From Anaerolineales bacterium (GTDB lineage Bacteria > Chloroflexota > Anaerolineae > Anaerolineales > UBA11579): a DNA stretch of 64,000 nucleotides. Location of the stretch: the NCBI GenBank assembly GCA_021463845.1, contig JAJTXV010000005.1, forward strand, positions 1 through 64,000, given 5' to 3'. The notes beneath the pieces were generated by a model that worked only from the letters and a program-made list of their open reading frames with translations, did no database searches and was not told the origin of the DNA. Positions 41,899-52,325 of the stretch are shown here, in pieces (within the stretch, counting starts at the first letter, position 1; each line of letters opens with the position of its first letter). The position numbers were made by a program, and so were the translations under genes.

Positions 41899-41929
41899 AA
41901 AAAGCCCCGCCGAATGGCGGGGCTTTTTA
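41899..41929. terminator. Rho-independent terminator after the DUF3597 gene
   Basis: AAAAAGCCCCGCC / GGCGGGGCTTTTT with loop GAAT, 15 bases past the DUF3597 stop on the minus strand. Confidence 0.9.
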
Positions 41930-41943
41930 TTTGGCTTGTGTGC

Positions 41944-42366
41944 TTAGTCCAGCAGGCTGGCGGGCACGCTGCCGCCGTTCTCGGCGATCTTCTTGAGGAC
42001 GGTCTTGTGCAGCCAGGTGTTCATCTTGGCGGAGTCCTCGAGGTACTCGGTGGGCACGCCCAGCTCAATGGCCAGTTCCTTGCGGTTCTCGAAGCTGCTG
42101 TCGATGTCGAGCAGCTTCATGAGGTCCACAATGGACACCTTCCAGTTGAGCTCCTGCGGGTTGGCCTTGGCCAGCGAGTCCAGCTTGGCGGCCACGTCCA
42201 CCGCGTCCATGGCGGCGGGCTTGTTGGCGCTCAAGCCGGTGGATAGCTTGCCACGCGGGGCGGCGCTCACGCCGGCCTTGGGGGCGGCGGTGGCGCCGGC
42301 GTCAGCCTTGGGGGCCTCGTCCTTTTTGATGCCCAAACCCTTAAGAATCTTGTCAAAAATACCCAT
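41944..42366 (-). CDS. DUF3597 domain protein
   Basis: A 140-residue protein. A short helix (MGIFDKILKGLGI) and an Ala/Pro linker precede the DUF3597 domain (VDVAAKLDSLAKANPQELNW, SIVDLMKLLDIDSSFENRK, LAIELGVPTEYLEDSAKMN, WLHKTVLKKIAENGG). The fold has been solved for relatives but the function is unknown. AAGGAG stands eight bases before the ATG. It is a single gene with its own terminator. Confidence 0.9.
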   Translation of the reverse strand: MGIFDKILKGLGIKKDEAPKADAGATAAPKAGVSAAPRGKLSTGLSANKPAAMDAVDVAAKLDSLAKANPQELNWKVSIVDLMKLLDIDSSFENRKELAIELGVPTEYLEDSAKMNTWLHKTVLKKIAENGGSVPASLLD

Positions 42367-42511
42367 GTTTTTGTCTCCTTACCTTTACATGTTTCGCCTG
42401 AAGACAGGCATCTTAAGTTAGTTTAACACAGTAGCCCACTGTGTTTGTTAACTCTATGTAATAACTGCAAGTCCGTTAAAATGTTATGCACGCCTCCCTA
42501 GACAGGTGACT

Positions 42512-43000
42512 ATGGACACTCCCAACCGCATGACCCCCAAACAGCTGTGGACCCGCATCCAGAAAGGCCGCGCCGCCTACGACGCGGTGTACGCCGGGCT
42601 GAGCGAGAAGCAAATGACCCGCCGCCCTGGCCCGCAAAAGGACTGGTCAGTCAAAGACCAGATCGCCCACCTGACTTGGTGGGAGAACTACGCCCTCGAG
42701 CGCAGCACCCTGATGCTGGCGGGCGAAGAGACCGTGAAGCTGAAAGACTTTGACGCCATCAATGCCCAGGTGTTTGCGATGAACAAAGACCTGGCGCTGG
42801 AGGATGTGCTGGCGGCCTGGCGCAGCAATCTGCCACGCCTCGGCGCGCTGTGCCTCTCGCTCACCGAAACCACCCTGAACGTAACCCGCGGCAAGCGCCG
42901 CGCCCCCTACTGGCTGCTGGTAACCGACTCGTTCGAGCACTATGCGGAACACCAGCCTGATCTGGAGCGCTACGTAAACAGCCTGAAGAAGAGCAAGTAG
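42512..43000 (+). CDS. ClbS/DfsB-like (DinB superfamily) four-helix protein
   Basis: A 162-residue four-helix bundle. TPKQLWTRIQKGRAAYDAVY, DWSVKDQIAHLTWWENYALE and the late SFEHYAEHQPDLERYV fit the ClbS/DfsB branch of the DinB/YfiT superfamily, some of whose members hydrolyse colibactin or bind metal by His. The start is ATG 42512; an upstream GTG (42506) is possible. It stands at the head of a plus-strand run (deacetylase, membrane protein, acyl-CoA carboxylase) but a shared role is not evident. Confidence 0.8.
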   Translation: MDTPNRMTPKQLWTRIQKGRAAYDAVYAGLSEKQMTRRPGPQKDWSVKDQIAHLTWWENYALERSTLMLAGEETVKLKDFDAINAQVFAMNKDLALEDVLAAWRSNLPRLGALCLSLTETTLNVTRGKRRAPYWLLVTDSFEHYAEHQPDLERYVNSLKKSK

Positions 43001-43001
43001 C

Positions 43002-43628
43002 GTGGCGGCACTCAGTGTCGCCGGGCGGCCTACGCACACCCAAACCGGGCAGCCCATCGCGTATTTCACGTTTGACGATGGCCCGGCGGCCGACACGCCG
43101 GGCGTGTTGGCCGCCCTGGCCCGCCACAGAGCGCAGGCCACCTTCTTTATAGTAGGCAGCCGCGTGCAGCAGCTGCCGGAGACAGTGCGCAGCACCCTGC
43201 AAGCTGGGCATGTGGTGGGCAACCATAGCTTTACCCATCCGCGGTTGGGCGGCATGCCTGAGCCCGAGTTCATGGTGGAGATGAAGCAGACCGCCGCCGC
43301 AGCTGCTGAGGCGGCCGGCCCGCTGCTGCCCGGTGGGCGCATGCAGCTGATGCGCCCACCCTACGGCAGCCACGATGAGCACACCGAGCCGCGGGCGAAC
43401 TCGCTGGGCTACGCCATGGTGATGTGGGATATTGACCCCGAGGACTGGAGCCAACCGGGTACCGAGGCCATCGTCAGCCAGGTGCTGGCGGAGGTGAGGC
43501 CGGGCGCGATCGTGCTGCTGCACGATGGCGGCGGCGACCGCAGCCAGACGGTGGCGGCCGTAGAGCAGCTGCTGCCGGCCCTGGCGGCCCAGGGCTATGT
43601 GTTCCACAGCCTGCAGCAGGATATCTAA
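43002..43628 (+). CDS. Polysaccharide deacetylase (NodB domain)
   Basis: A 208-residue carbohydrate esterase 4 protein. Motifs: YFTFDDGPAADTPG (MT1), HSFTHPRLGG (MT2), RPPYGSHD (MT3), MWDIDPEDWS (MT4) and IVLLHDGGGDRS (MT5). These are the metal and catalytic residues that remove N-acetyl groups from peptidoglycan or chitin. No signal peptide is visible with the GTG start at 43002, one base after the previous stop, so it may be cytoplasmic or have an atypical export signal. Confidence 0.92.
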   Translation: MAALSVAGRPTHTQTGQPIAYFTFDDGPAADTPGVLAALARHRAQATFFIVGSRVQQLPETVRSTLQAGHVVGNHSFTHPRLGGMPEPEFMVEMKQTAAAAAEAAGPLLPGGRMQLMRPPYGSHDEHTEPRANSLGYAMVMWDIDPEDWSQPGTEAIVSQVLAEVRPGAIVLLHDGGGDRSQTVAAVEQLLPALAAQGYVFHSLQQDI

Positions 43629-43636
43629 TAATAGAA

Positions 43637-44068
43637 ATGACGCCTACAACCACACCCAATCGCCCCTGGGGCGTAACCGTGCTTATAGGCTTAGTGTTAA
43701 TGTTCACAGGCCTGCAGATCCTGCGGGTATGGGCCGCCCTGCGCAGTTGGGATGTGCTCACAAGCCTGCCACTGCAAGTGCCGCCAGCCTACCTGCTGGC
43801 CAGCGGCGCCCTGTGGGCGGCGCTGGGCGGCGGGCTGCTGTACGGCCTGGCGCTGCGCCGGGCTTGGGCGCCACGCCTGGCCCGCTGGGCCAGCCTGGCG
43901 TACGCCGCAATTTTCTGGGCTGACCGCCTGCTGCTGCAAGCGGCAGGCCCGCACAACAGCGGTTGGATGTTTGAAGCCGCGCTGGGATTGATTCTGCTAG
44001 GGTCCCTTTTTGCCATCACGGCCTCGCCAGATGCAAAGGCCTACTATGACGAACGCCATCAGGAGTGA
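43637..44068 (+). CDS. Hypothetical four-helix membrane protein
   Basis: A 143-residue protein with four hydrophobic segments (about residues 13-30, 48-72, 80-98 and 107-125), a Thr-rich start and a charged C-terminus. No family is recognised. It lies 8 bases after the deacetylase and 3 bases before the carboxylase beta gene, which suggests cotranscription. A role in that pathway is not implied by sequence. Confidence 0.6.
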   Translation: MTPTTTPNRPWGVTVLIGLVLMFTGLQILRVWAALRSWDVLTSLPLQVPPAYLLASGALWAALGGGLLYGLALRRAWAPRLARWASLAYAAIFWADRLLLQAAGPHNSGWMFEAALGLILLGSLFAITASPDAKAYYDERHQE

Positions 44069-44071
44069 AGG

Positions 44072-45622
<1,551 letters not shown>

Positions 45623-45628
45623 GCCGCC

Positions 45629-47143
45629 ATGTTCAATAAAGTTCTCATCGCCAACCGTGGAGAAATCGCAGTGCGCATCATCCGCGCCTGCCGTGAACTG
45701 GGTATGCAAACCGTGGCCGTGTACTCTGAGGCTGACCGCCAGGCGCTGCATGTGCGCCTGGCCGACGAGGCCTACTACATCGGCCCGGCGCCTTCGCGCG
45801 AATCATATTTGCGCATGGACCATATTCTGGATGTGGCCAAGAAGGCCGGCGCGGGCGGTATTCACCCGGGCTACGGCTTCCTGGCTGAACGTTCGGATTT
45901 CTCGCAAGCCTGTGTGGACGCCGGGATTAGTTTCATTGGCCCCAAGCCTTCGGCCATCGCGGCCATGGGTGACAAGGCCATCGCGCGTGCCACCGTGGCG
46001 GCGGCCGGCGTGCCGGTGGTGCCCGGCACCGAGGGCGAAGGCAGCCTGACCGACGAAGAACTGCTGAAGGCAGCGCAGAGCATCGGCTTCCCGCTGCTGA
46101 TTAAGGCTACGGCGGGGGGCGGCGGCAAGGGGATGCGCGAAGTGCGCAACCTGGAAGAGATGCCCGAGCTGCTGGAGAGCGCCCGCCGCGAGGCGCTGGC
46201 CGCCTTTGGCGACGGCAACGTGTACCTTGAGAAGCTGATTGAGGGGGCGCGCCACATCGAGTTCCAGGTGATTGCCGACGAAGACGGCAACACCATTCAC
46301 CTGGGCGAGCGTGAATGCTCGCTGCAGCGCCGCCACCAGAAACTGCTGGAGGAGGCGCCCTCCCCCTTTATTGATGAAGACGAAGAGTTCCGCCAGAAGA
46401 TGGGCGCGGTGGCGGTGAAGGCTGCCAAGGCCGTGGGCTACGTCAACGCCGGCACGATTGAATTTCTGGTGGACAAGGACAAGAACTTCTACTTCCTGGA
46501 GATGAACACCCGTCTGCAGGTGGAGCACCCCATCACTGAAGAAGTGACCGGGCTCGACATTGTGACCGAGCAGCTGCGCATTGCCCGCGGCAGGCCGCTG
46601 AGCCTGACGCAGGAGCAAGTGCGCATGCAGGGCTGGGCGATTGAGTGCCGCGTGAACGCCGAGGACCCGCACAACAACTTCCTGCCCTCCACCGGTTTCA
46701 TCTCGCACCTCACGGTGCCGACCGGCCCGGGCGTGCGCGTGGACACCGGCGTGTACGCCGGCTTCAACATCTCCCCCTACTACGACTCGCTGATCTCCAA
46801 GCTGGTGGTCAAGGGCGAATCGCGGGCGCAGGCGATCTTGCGCATGCGCCGCGCCCTTGAGGAGTACCACGTGGTGGGTGTCAAGACCAATATCCCCTTC
46901 CACCAGCGCATTCTGGAGCAGGCCCGCTTCATTGCCGGCAACTTCGATACCCGCTTCGTGGAAGAACGCTTCTCGCTCGAGAAAGCCGAAGAGGGCATGG
47001 AAACCCACCCTGAGATCGCCGCGATCGTGGCAACTTTAGTAGCCAATGACCAGACACAGCGCTCGGCCCACATCATCTCGCGCGGCAAGCGCGACACCAG
47101 CAACTGGAAGTGGGTCTCACGCTGGGAACGGATGCACCGCTGA
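45629..47143 (+). CDS. Biotin carboxylase subunit of acyl-CoA carboxylase
   Basis: A 504-residue ATP-grasp enzyme that carboxylates biotin on the carrier protein. [40 protein letters not shown] (ATP loop), the [20 protein letters not shown] motif and the [18 protein letters not shown] metal site are all present. It ends without a biotinyl domain; a separate carrier overlaps its stop by one base (TGATG). It starts six bases after the beta subunit gene, so the complex is made from a single transcript. It could be named accC or pccA, depending on substrate. Confidence 0.95.
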   Translation: MFNKVLIANRGEIAVRIIRACRELGMQTVAVYSEADRQALHVRLADEAYYIGPAPSRESYLRMDHILDVAKKAGAGGIHPGYGFLAERSDFSQACVDAGISFIGPKPSAIAAMGDKAIARATVAAAGVPVVPGTEGEGSLTDEELLKAAQSIGFPLLIKATAGGGGKGMREVRNLEEMPELLESARREALAAFGDGNVYLEKLIEGARHIEFQVIADEDGNTIHLGERECSLQRRHQKLLEEAPSPFIDEDEEFRQKMGAVAVKAAKAVGYVNAGTIEFLVDKDKNFYFLEMNTRLQVEHPITEEVTGLDIVTEQLRIARGRPLSLTQEQVRMQGWAIECRVNAEDPHNNFLPSTGFISHLTVPTGPGVRVDTGVYAGFNISPYYDSLISKLVVKGESRAQAILRMRRALEEYHVVGVKTNIPFHQRILEQARFIAGNFDTRFVEERFSLEKAEEGMETHPEIAAIVATLVANDQTQRSAHIISRGKRDTSNWKWVSRWERMHR

Positions 47144-47643
47144 TGAAATACATAACCACGATCGATGACACGCAATACGAAGTTGAGATCCTCAACCCGC
47201 GCCAGGTGAGCATCAATGGCAAAGTGGTGGAGGTCGACTTCAAGTCCGTGAGCGGGCAGCCGATCTATTCGCTGCTGGTGGACGGCAAGTCATACCAGGC
47301 GCACGTGTACACGGGCGACGAGGATGACCTGCAGGTGCTGCTGCGCGGCGTGCTGCACACCGCCAAGGTGGAGGACGAGCGCGAGAAGCGCCTGCGCGCC
47401 GCGGCTGGCGGCGGCAGCGGCGAGGGCGGCGAGTTTGTGCTCAAGGCGCCCATGCCCGGCCTGATCGTGAAGGTGGCGGTGAACGAGGGCGACGAGATCA
47501 AGAAGGGCCAGGTATTGGTTATCCTTGAGTCGATGAAGATGCAGAACGAGTTGAAATCACCGCGGGATGGCAAGGTGACCCGTATTCAAGTCAAAGCTGG
47601 TGACAGTGTAGAGCAACGCCAGAGCATGATAAGTGTTGAGTAA
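47143..47643 (+). CDS. Biotin carboxyl carrier protein
   Basis: A 166-residue biotinyl carrier. The C-terminal biotinyl domain (about residues 95-166) has the biotin-binding Lys in VILESMKMQNELKSP, with APMPGLIVKVAVNEGDEI upstream. Residues 1-85 are a beta-rich adaptor segment as in free-standing carriers of acyl-CoA and pyruvate-type carboxylases, with a Gly/Ser linker (about 86-94). It overlaps the biotin carboxylase stop by one base. The upstream extension to 47110 lies inside that gene and is rejected. Confidence 0.95.
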   Translation: MKYITTIDDTQYEVEILNPRQVSINGKVVEVDFKSVSGQPIYSLLVDGKSYQAHVYTGDEDDLQVLLRGVLHTAKVEDEREKRLRAAAGGGSGEGGEFVLKAPMPGLIVKVAVNEGDEIKKGQVLVILESMKMQNELKSPRDGKVTRIQVKAGDSVEQRQSMISVE

Positions 47644-47646
47644 GTC

Positions 47647-48273
47647 ATGGTTACGCAAGTTGGCGATAAAGAACTTGAAGTTAAATTCCATATAAGCAGC
47701 CTGGCGGAGATGGAACGCCGCCTGGTGGATGCCGGCGCGACCCTGCTGCAGCCGCGCATGCACGAGTTCAACCTGCGCTTCGACAGCCCCAACGGGGTAT
47801 TGGGCCAGGCGCAGTGCATGCTGCGCCTGCGCCGCGACAGCAGCAGCCACATGACCTTCAAGGGGCCCAGCACGACGCTGGGCGGGGTGCTGGCCCGGCA
47901 GGAGATCGAGTTCGATGTCTCGAACTTCACCCAGGCCCAGAAGCTGATCGAGGCGCTGGGCTTTGGCTCCAAGTTCATGTATGAGAAGTACCGCACGACC
48001 TACGGCATGAATGGGTTGAAGGTGACCCTGGATGAGATGCCGTACGGCAACTTCATCGAGATCGAGGGCACGGAGCCGGAGCCGATCCAGGCGGCCGCAG
48101 AGCAGCTGGGCCTGGCCTGGGAGCAGCGCCTGCCGGAGACCTACATAAGCATCTTTCGCCGCCTGAAGGACCTGTACGGGCTGCGCTTTACTGACCTGTC
48201 ATTTAATAATTTCAGCGGGATCGAGGTGTCGTTGCAGCGAGCGGGTATTCGTTCCGCGGATGGGGGAGCTTAG
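47647..48273 (+). CDS. CYTH-domain protein (class IV adenylate cyclase / triphosphatase-like)
   Basis: A 208-residue CYTH (CyaB/thiamine-triphosphatase) fold. The signature ELEVKFHI (ExExK) is at residues 9-16, and RLRRDSSSHMTFKGP with later acidic strands (LDEMPYGNFIEIEGTE) complete the tunnel. Members hydrolyse triphosphates or cyclise ATP; the reaction here is not settled. It begins three bases after the carrier gene, so it is in the carboxylase transcript. Its end borders a repeat. Confidence 0.88.
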   Translation: MVTQVGDKELEVKFHISSLAEMERRLVDAGATLLQPRMHEFNLRFDSPNGVLGQAQCMLRLRRDSSSHMTFKGPSTTLGGVLARQEIEFDVSNFTQAQKLIEALGFGSKFMYEKYRTTYGMNGLKVTLDEMPYGNFIEIEGTEPEPIQAAAEQLGLAWEQRLPETYISIFRRLKDLYGLRFTDLSFNNFSGIEVSLQRAGIRSADGGA

Positions 48274-48288
48274 TAAAAGCAGATTTTA

Positions 48289-48317
48289 ACCGCAGATGAA
48301 CGCGGATAAACGCGGAT
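48289..48317 (+). repeat. Left arm of inverted repeat flanking the GxxExxY gene
   Basis: The 29-base arm begins ACCGCAGATGAACGCGGAT. It matches the reverse complement of 48715-48743 at 26 of 29 positions and ends two bases before the next ATG. Confidence 0.85.
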
Positions 48318-48319
48318 AA

Positions 48320-48712
48320 ATGATTTCAAAGAGGTGGGAATTGCAAAATGGTGATGAACTTACGAAATCAATCATAGGCTGCGCCTACGAGGTCAGTAAC
48401 ACACTGGGGGCAGGATTTCTAGAGAAGGTCTACGAGAACGCTCTCGCCATTGAGCTACGAAGCAAGGGCTTGCAAATTGCTCAGCAAGTTCCCTTCAAGA
48501 TCACCTACAAAGGAGTGGTTGTAGGCGATTATTTTGCTGATCTTATTGTTGAAAGCCAAGTTCTCATTGAAGTCAAAGTTGCGCGCGGCTTTGATAAAGC
48601 CCACGTAGCTCAGTGTCTAAATTACCTAAAAGCAGCAAACTTGACGCTCGGACTGTTGCTAAACTTTGCAAAGTCTCGCGTTGAGATTCAAAGAGTAGTC
48701 AAAGGCTTCTAG
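48320..48712 (+). CDS. GxxExxY family protein
   Basis: A 130-residue protein of the GxxExxY family (GAGFLEKVYENAL gives the name motif). DYFADLIVESQVLIEVKV resembles a PDDEXK nuclease core, so a nucleic-acid role is possible, though none is proven. ATG 48320 is listed; a TTG at 48341 has a better ribosome site (GAGGTGGG at 48331-48338) and may be the true start. It is more AT-rich than its neighbours and lies between inverted repeat arms, which together resemble a small mobile unit. Confidence 0.85.
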   Translation: MISKRWELQNGDELTKSIIGCAYEVSNTLGAGFLEKVYENALAIELRSKGLQIAQQVPFKITYKGVVVGDYFADLIVESQVLIEVKVARGFDKAHVAQCLNYLKAANLTLGLLLNFAKSRVEIQRVVKGF

Positions 48713-48714
48713 AA

Positions 48715-48743
48715 ATCTGCGCTCATCCGCGTTCATCTGCGGT
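48715..48743 (-). repeat. Right arm of inverted repeat flanking the GxxExxY gene
   Basis: Reverse complement begins ACCGCAGATGAACGCGGATG. The arm covers the murI stop and its last codons (ITADERG), so murI's C-terminal end is repeat-derived. Confidence 0.85.
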
Positions 48744-49571
48744 AATCACTTCCCCATCGTCCCAAACAACCCCTTCAACCACCGCATCCTCCGCCAGCAG
48801 CTCGCGGACGCGCTGCTGCAAGGCCGCCGGGTCTCCGCTGGTCACGTAACGCGTAGACCCGCGCTCGCTCGTGACGCCAGCTTCGCCAGTCGCGGCTAGG
48901 GCGTGCTCGGCAAGCAGGCTCTCGACGCGGCGGGCGACCGCAGGCGCCGGGTCGACCAGGCGCACCGCCGGGCCAACAATGTCTCGGATCGTATCGAAGG
49001 CAAAGGGGTAATGCGTGCAGCCCAGCACCACCGTATCCATGCCCCACGCCAGCATGGGCTGCAGGGCGGCTTCCAGGATGCGGCGGGCCTCAGGCCCGTT
49101 GGCGCGGCCAGCTTCGATCTCTTCGACCAGGCCCGGGCAGGCATCCTGCAGCACGGTGACGCCCTGGGCAAAGCGCTCGACGACCGAGGCGTACAGCTCG
49201 CCTTCAAAGGTGGTGGGCGTGGCCAGCACACCCACCACCCCACTTTCGGTGTGCTCGGCGGCCGGCTTGACGGCCGGCTCCATGCCCACGATGGGCAGCT
49301 CTGGATACAGCTGGCGCAGCGGTTTCAGCGCCGCGGCGGAGGCGGTATTGCACGGGATGACGATCAGCTTGGCGCCCTCGGCGATCAGATAGCGGGCGAT
49401 GGCCTCAGAGAAACCACGCACTTCGTCCAGGCCGCGCGGGCCGTAGGGCACATGCGCCTGGTCGGCAAAGTAGAGGATGTCTTCGGCCGGCAGCTGGGCG
49501 CGCAAGGCGCGCAGCACGCTGAGGCCGCCAACACCGGAGTCAAATGCGCCAATCGGCTGGGAAGAAGTCAT
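48723..49571 (-). CDS. murI: Glutamate racemase
   Basis: A 282-residue cofactor-free racemase that makes D-glutamate for peptidoglycan. Catalytic Cys pairs are in VIPCNTASAAAL (about residue 75) and VLGCTHYPF (about residue 188). AFDSGVGGLSVL and YFADQAHVPYGPR are the substrate-binding motifs. ATG 49571 is used; the upstream TTG (49577) is less likely. The last residues are encoded by the repeat arm at 48715-48743, so the C-terminus has probably been altered by repeat insertion without loss of catalytic parts. Confidence 0.96.
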   Translation of the reverse strand: MTSSQPIGAFDSGVGGLSVLRALRAQLPAEDILYFADQAHVPYGPRGLDEVRGFSEAIARYLIAEGAKLIVIPCNTASAAALKPLRQLYPELPIVGMEPAVKPAAEHTESGVVGVLATPTTFEGELYASVVERFAQGVTVLQDACPGLVEEIEAGRANGPEARRILEAALQPMLAWGMDTVVLGCTHYPFAFDTIRDIVGPAVRLVDPAPAVARRVESLLAEHALAATGEAGVTSERGSTRYVTSGDPAALQQRVRELLAEDAVVEGVVWDDGEVITADERG

Positions 49572-49581
49572 AAGCAATAAA

Positions 49582-49607
49582 AAGAGCGCAGCGGTGGCTG
49601 CGCTCTT
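49582..49607 (-). terminator. Terminator after rplS
   Basis: Minus-strand stem AAGAGCGCAGC / GCTGCGCTCTT followed by TTTTATTGC, 22 bases after rplS. murI starts directly behind it. Confidence 0.8.
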
Positions 49608-49628
49608 GGTTATACCAGATGCGGATTC

Positions 49629-49979
49629 TTAGTTGTCGAACTTCTGCTTGAGGCGGGCCTTCTTGCCGCTCACATCACGCAGGTAGCGCAGGTTGGCGCG
49701 GCGCACCTTGGAGTGGCGCTCCACCACCACCTTCTCGATCAGCGGAGAGGCGGTCAGGAAGGTGCGCTCCACGCCGATGCCATTGCTGGCCACGCGGCGC
49801 ACAGTGAAGTTGCGGTTGTTGCGAGAGCCGCCAGCCTTCAGCACGGTGCCCTTGAACTCCTGAATACGCTCACGGTCGCCTTCTTTGATCTTGACGTGAA
49901 CGCTCACCAGGTCACCGGGGCGCAGGGCGGGGATATTTTCGTTTTTCTTGGCCTCAACGGCCTTCAGCAAGTCAGACAT
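49629..49979 (-). CDS. rplS: 50S ribosomal protein L19
   Basis: A 116-residue L19, at the interface of the ribosomal subunits. GDLVSVHVKIKEGDRERIQ, FKGTVLKAGGSRNNRNFTVR, GIGVERTFLTASPLIEKVVV and RRANLRYLRDVSGKKARLK are all standard. It is apart from the usual rimM-trmD neighbours here and is followed by a terminator, so it seems monocistronic. Confidence 0.98.
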   Translation of the reverse strand: MSDLLKAVEAKKNENIPALRPGDLVSVHVKIKEGDRERIQEFKGTVLKAGGSRNNRNFTVRRVASNGIGVERTFLTASPLIEKVVVERHSKVRRANLRYLRDVSGKKARLKQKFDN

Positions 49980-50031
49980 GTACGTTCCTTATCAGGTTTC
50001 ACAAACAGCGGCAGATTGTACCACACGCCGC

Positions 50032-50895
50032 TTAGTTGGCAAACAGGTCAGTGGAGCGGTAGTCGTCGGGCGTGGGCGGGTAAATGCGGGTAAAGCGGTC
50101 CTTGTTGCCCAGCCAACGGGCAACGATCTCCAGCAGGTTGGAGCCGATGAAGCGCCCCCCACCCTGGCTGGCGTGGCAGGCATCCGCCTTGTCTTTGCGG
50201 GCCTGCACGCTGCGATAGTTGATGGTGACGTGCGGCGGCGTGTCGAGATCGCGGGCCAGCACGGTCAGGTCAATATCCTTGTTGCGGCCGACCTTGGAGG
50301 GGTCTTTGCCCAGCAGGCGCATGAAGAACACCGCCCGGCGCAGGCGAACGCGGTTGCGGGCGTTGACGTATAGCATGGCCGGCTGGTACGGCTGGCCAGC
50401 GTTGGGGAACTGGCTGGCATCACCGGCCGCGTGAAATGCGGCCACTGTGGCCTTGTGAATGTGAATATGGTCAGGGTGGTAGTAGCCGCCGGTCTCGTCG
50501 AAAGTGATGACGGCCTGCGGGCGCAGGCGGCGGATGAGGGCCACGATGCGCCCGGCTACCTGGTCCAGCGGCGCCTGCACCAGAGCTTCGGGGCGCTGAT
50601 TGTCTTCGGAGCCGACCATGCCGCTGTCACGATACTCCAGGAAATTGACGCTCTTCAAGCCCAGTGCATCGGCAGCGCACAGCAGTTCGGCTTCGCGCAG
50701 CTCGGCGATGGTCTTGTACTTGGTCAGGTACTCGGCGTCCACCGTGCCAGCTTCGCCGCGGGTGGCGCAGGCCAGGTGCACATCAACACCCTGGGTGTCC
50801 CAGTAGGCGATGGCGCCGCCCATGCCAAACGACTCGTCGTCTGGGTGGGCGAGTACGATCAATACGGTCTTGCGGGGATTGGTGTCAGCAGACAT
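50032..50895 (-). CDS. PIG-L (LmbE) family N-acetylglucosaminyl deacetylase-like protein
   Basis: A 287-residue zinc deacetylase of the LmbE/PIG-L fold. The zinc ligands are in VLAHPDDESFGMGGAI (about residue 16) and YYHPDHIHIHKATV (about residue 140). Relatives (MshB, BshB) deacetylate GlcNAc-type pseudodisaccharides for mycothiol or bacillithiol; no thiol ligase gene is nearby, so the substrate is open. TATAAT lies about 14 bases upstream of the ATG. Confidence 0.92.
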   Translation of the reverse strand: MSADTNPRKTVLIVLAHPDDESFGMGGAIAYWDTQGVDVHLACATRGEAGTVDAEYLTKYKTIAELREAELLCAADALGLKSVNFLEYRDSGMVGSEDNQRPEALVQAPLDQVAGRIVALIRRLRPQAVITFDETGGYYHPDHIHIHKATVAAFHAAGDASQFPNAGQPYQPAMLYVNARNRVRLRRAVFFMRLLGKDPSKVGRNKDIDLTVLARDLDTPPHVTINYRSVQARKDKADACHASQGGGRFIGSNLLEIVARWLGNKDRFTRIYPPTPDDYRSTDLFAN

Positions 50896-50952
50896 GGCGA
50901 ATGCGGGTGATTATAGTCCTGTAATCAGTAGACTTCAGTTGAGCAAAGTCTA

Positions 50953-51012
50953 TCCGTCATTGCGAGGTGCTGAAAGTTGCATGAACATGCAACTTTCAGC
51001 CCGAAGCAATCT
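50953..51012. repeat. GATTGCTTCG...CTCGCAATGAC intergenic repeat, copy 3 (inverted)
   Basis: GTCATTGCGAGG on the left and CGAAGCAATCTG on the right. The core holds CTGAAAGTTGCATG / CATGCAACTTTCAG, a perfect inverted repeat. Confidence 0.75.
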
Positions 51013-51035
51013 GTTTTACATATGGACTAAAGCCT

Positions 51036-51095
51036 AGATTGCTTCGTCCGCTCCGCCCGGCTAAAGCCGTTCGGATGCTCCTCGCAATGACAGAG
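51036..51095. repeat. GATTGCTTCG...CTCGCAATGAC intergenic repeat, copy 4
   Basis: GATTGCTTCGTCCGCTCCGC on the left and CTCCTCGCAATGACAG on the right. It is only 23 bases from copy 3 in opposite orientation. Confidence 0.7.
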
Positions 51096-51138
51096 TAGAG
51101 TGCTTACCCGCGATTACTCCATGACGGGCAATTGTCAA

Positions 51139-52305
51139 TTAATACGTCGGCAGATCCGGATCGACCTGCTCGGCCCAGGCGTTGATGCCGCCGACCAGGT
51201 TCTTGACCTTGCCGAAGCCCGCCGCCAGCATAAGCTCCACGGCGCGGGCCGAGCGGCCGCCCACGCGGCACATCACCACGTATTCGTTGGCCGTGTCGAG
51301 CTCCGAAAGGCGCGCCGCCACCTCACCCAGCGGGATGTCAATGCTGCCCTCAATGCGCGAGATGGCCAGCTCGTGCGGTTCGCGTACGTCGATCAGTTTG
51401 ACCTGCGCGCCGCTCTTGAACTGCTCGGCCAGCTCTTTGGGAGTGATCTCGTATTTTTTGTCCATGTTTGCCTCTTCGTGGTCATGAGCGGGTAGACCAC
51501 AAAAGGCTTCGTAGTCTATCAACTCGATCTTGTCTGCGGGTTGGCTGCACACCGCGCAGTGCGGGTCTTTGCGCAGCTTGACGAATTCTATACGCATATC
51601 CAGCGCATTGAAGAGCAGCAGGCGCCCCACCAGTGTTTCGCCGATGCCCAGCAAAACCTTGATGCCTTCGCTGGCTTGCAGGCTGCCGATGATGCCGGGC
51701 AGCACGCCCAGCACACCGCCTTCGGCGCAGGAGGGCACCAGCCCGGGCGGCGGCGGCTCGGGGAACAGGCAGCGGTAGCACGGGCCGTGCTGGGCATCGA
51801 ACACGCTGACTTGCCCATCGAAGCGGAAGATGGAACCGTACACATTGGGGATGCCTAGCTTCACGCTGACGTCATTGACCAGATACCGCGTCGGAAAGTT
51901 GTCCGTGCCGTCAATGATCAGGTCATAGCCCTGGGCGATCTCCAGCGCATTGGCCGAGGTGAACAACACATTGTGCACGTCCACCTGCACGGTGGGATTG
52001 ATATCCAGAATGCGCTGGCGGGCCGATTCGACCTTGAGGGTGCCCAGTTGAGCCGTGCCGTGAATGACCTGGCGCTGCAGGTTGGAAGCATCCACCACGT
52101 CGTAGTCCACCAGGCCAATGCGGCCCACGCCCGCCGCCGCCAGGTACATGGCGGCCGGCGAGCCGAGGCCGCCAGTGCCGATGAGAAGCACGGAGGCGTT
52201 GCGCAATTTTTGCTGGCCCGCCAGCCCCACCTCGGGGATCAGCAGGTGGCGCGAATAGCGCATTAGATCGTCACGAGAGAGAGTGTTCGGGCTGCCTGCG
52301 GCCAT
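51139..52305 (-). CDS. moeZ: Adenylyltransferase/sulfurtransferase MoeZ (ThiF/MoeB + rhodanese)
   Basis: A 388-residue E1-like enzyme that adenylates and then sulfurates ThiS/MoaD-type carrier proteins. The MoeB domain (about residues 10-250) has GTGGLGSPAAMYLAAAG (nucleotide loop) and the zinc pairs CYRC and CAVC. The rhodanese domain (about 285-385) has its active Cys in VVMCRVGGRSARAVEL. The start at 52305 is favoured because TATAAA (52312-52317, minus) ends six bases upstream. The next gene, folP, is 20 bases away on the same strand. Confidence 0.93.
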   Translation of the reverse strand: MAAGSPNTLSRDDLMRYSRHLLIPEVGLAGQQKLRNASVLLIGTGGLGSPAAMYLAAAGVGRIGLVDYDVVDASNLQRQVIHGTAQLGTLKVESARQRILDINPTVQVDVHNVLFTSANALEIAQGYDLIIDGTDNFPTRYLVNDVSVKLGIPNVYGSIFRFDGQVSVFDAQHGPCYRCLFPEPPPPGLVPSCAEGGVLGVLPGIIGSLQASEGIKVLLGIGETLVGRLLLFNALDMRIEFVKLRKDPHCAVCSQPADKIELIDYEAFCGLPAHDHEEANMDKKYEITPKELAEQFKSGAQVKLIDVREPHELAISRIEGSIDIPLGEVAARLSELDTANEYVVMCRVGGRSARAVELMLAAGFGKVKNLVGGINAWAEQVDPDLPTY

Positions 52306-52325
52306 ATGCCCTTTATACCGCACGC

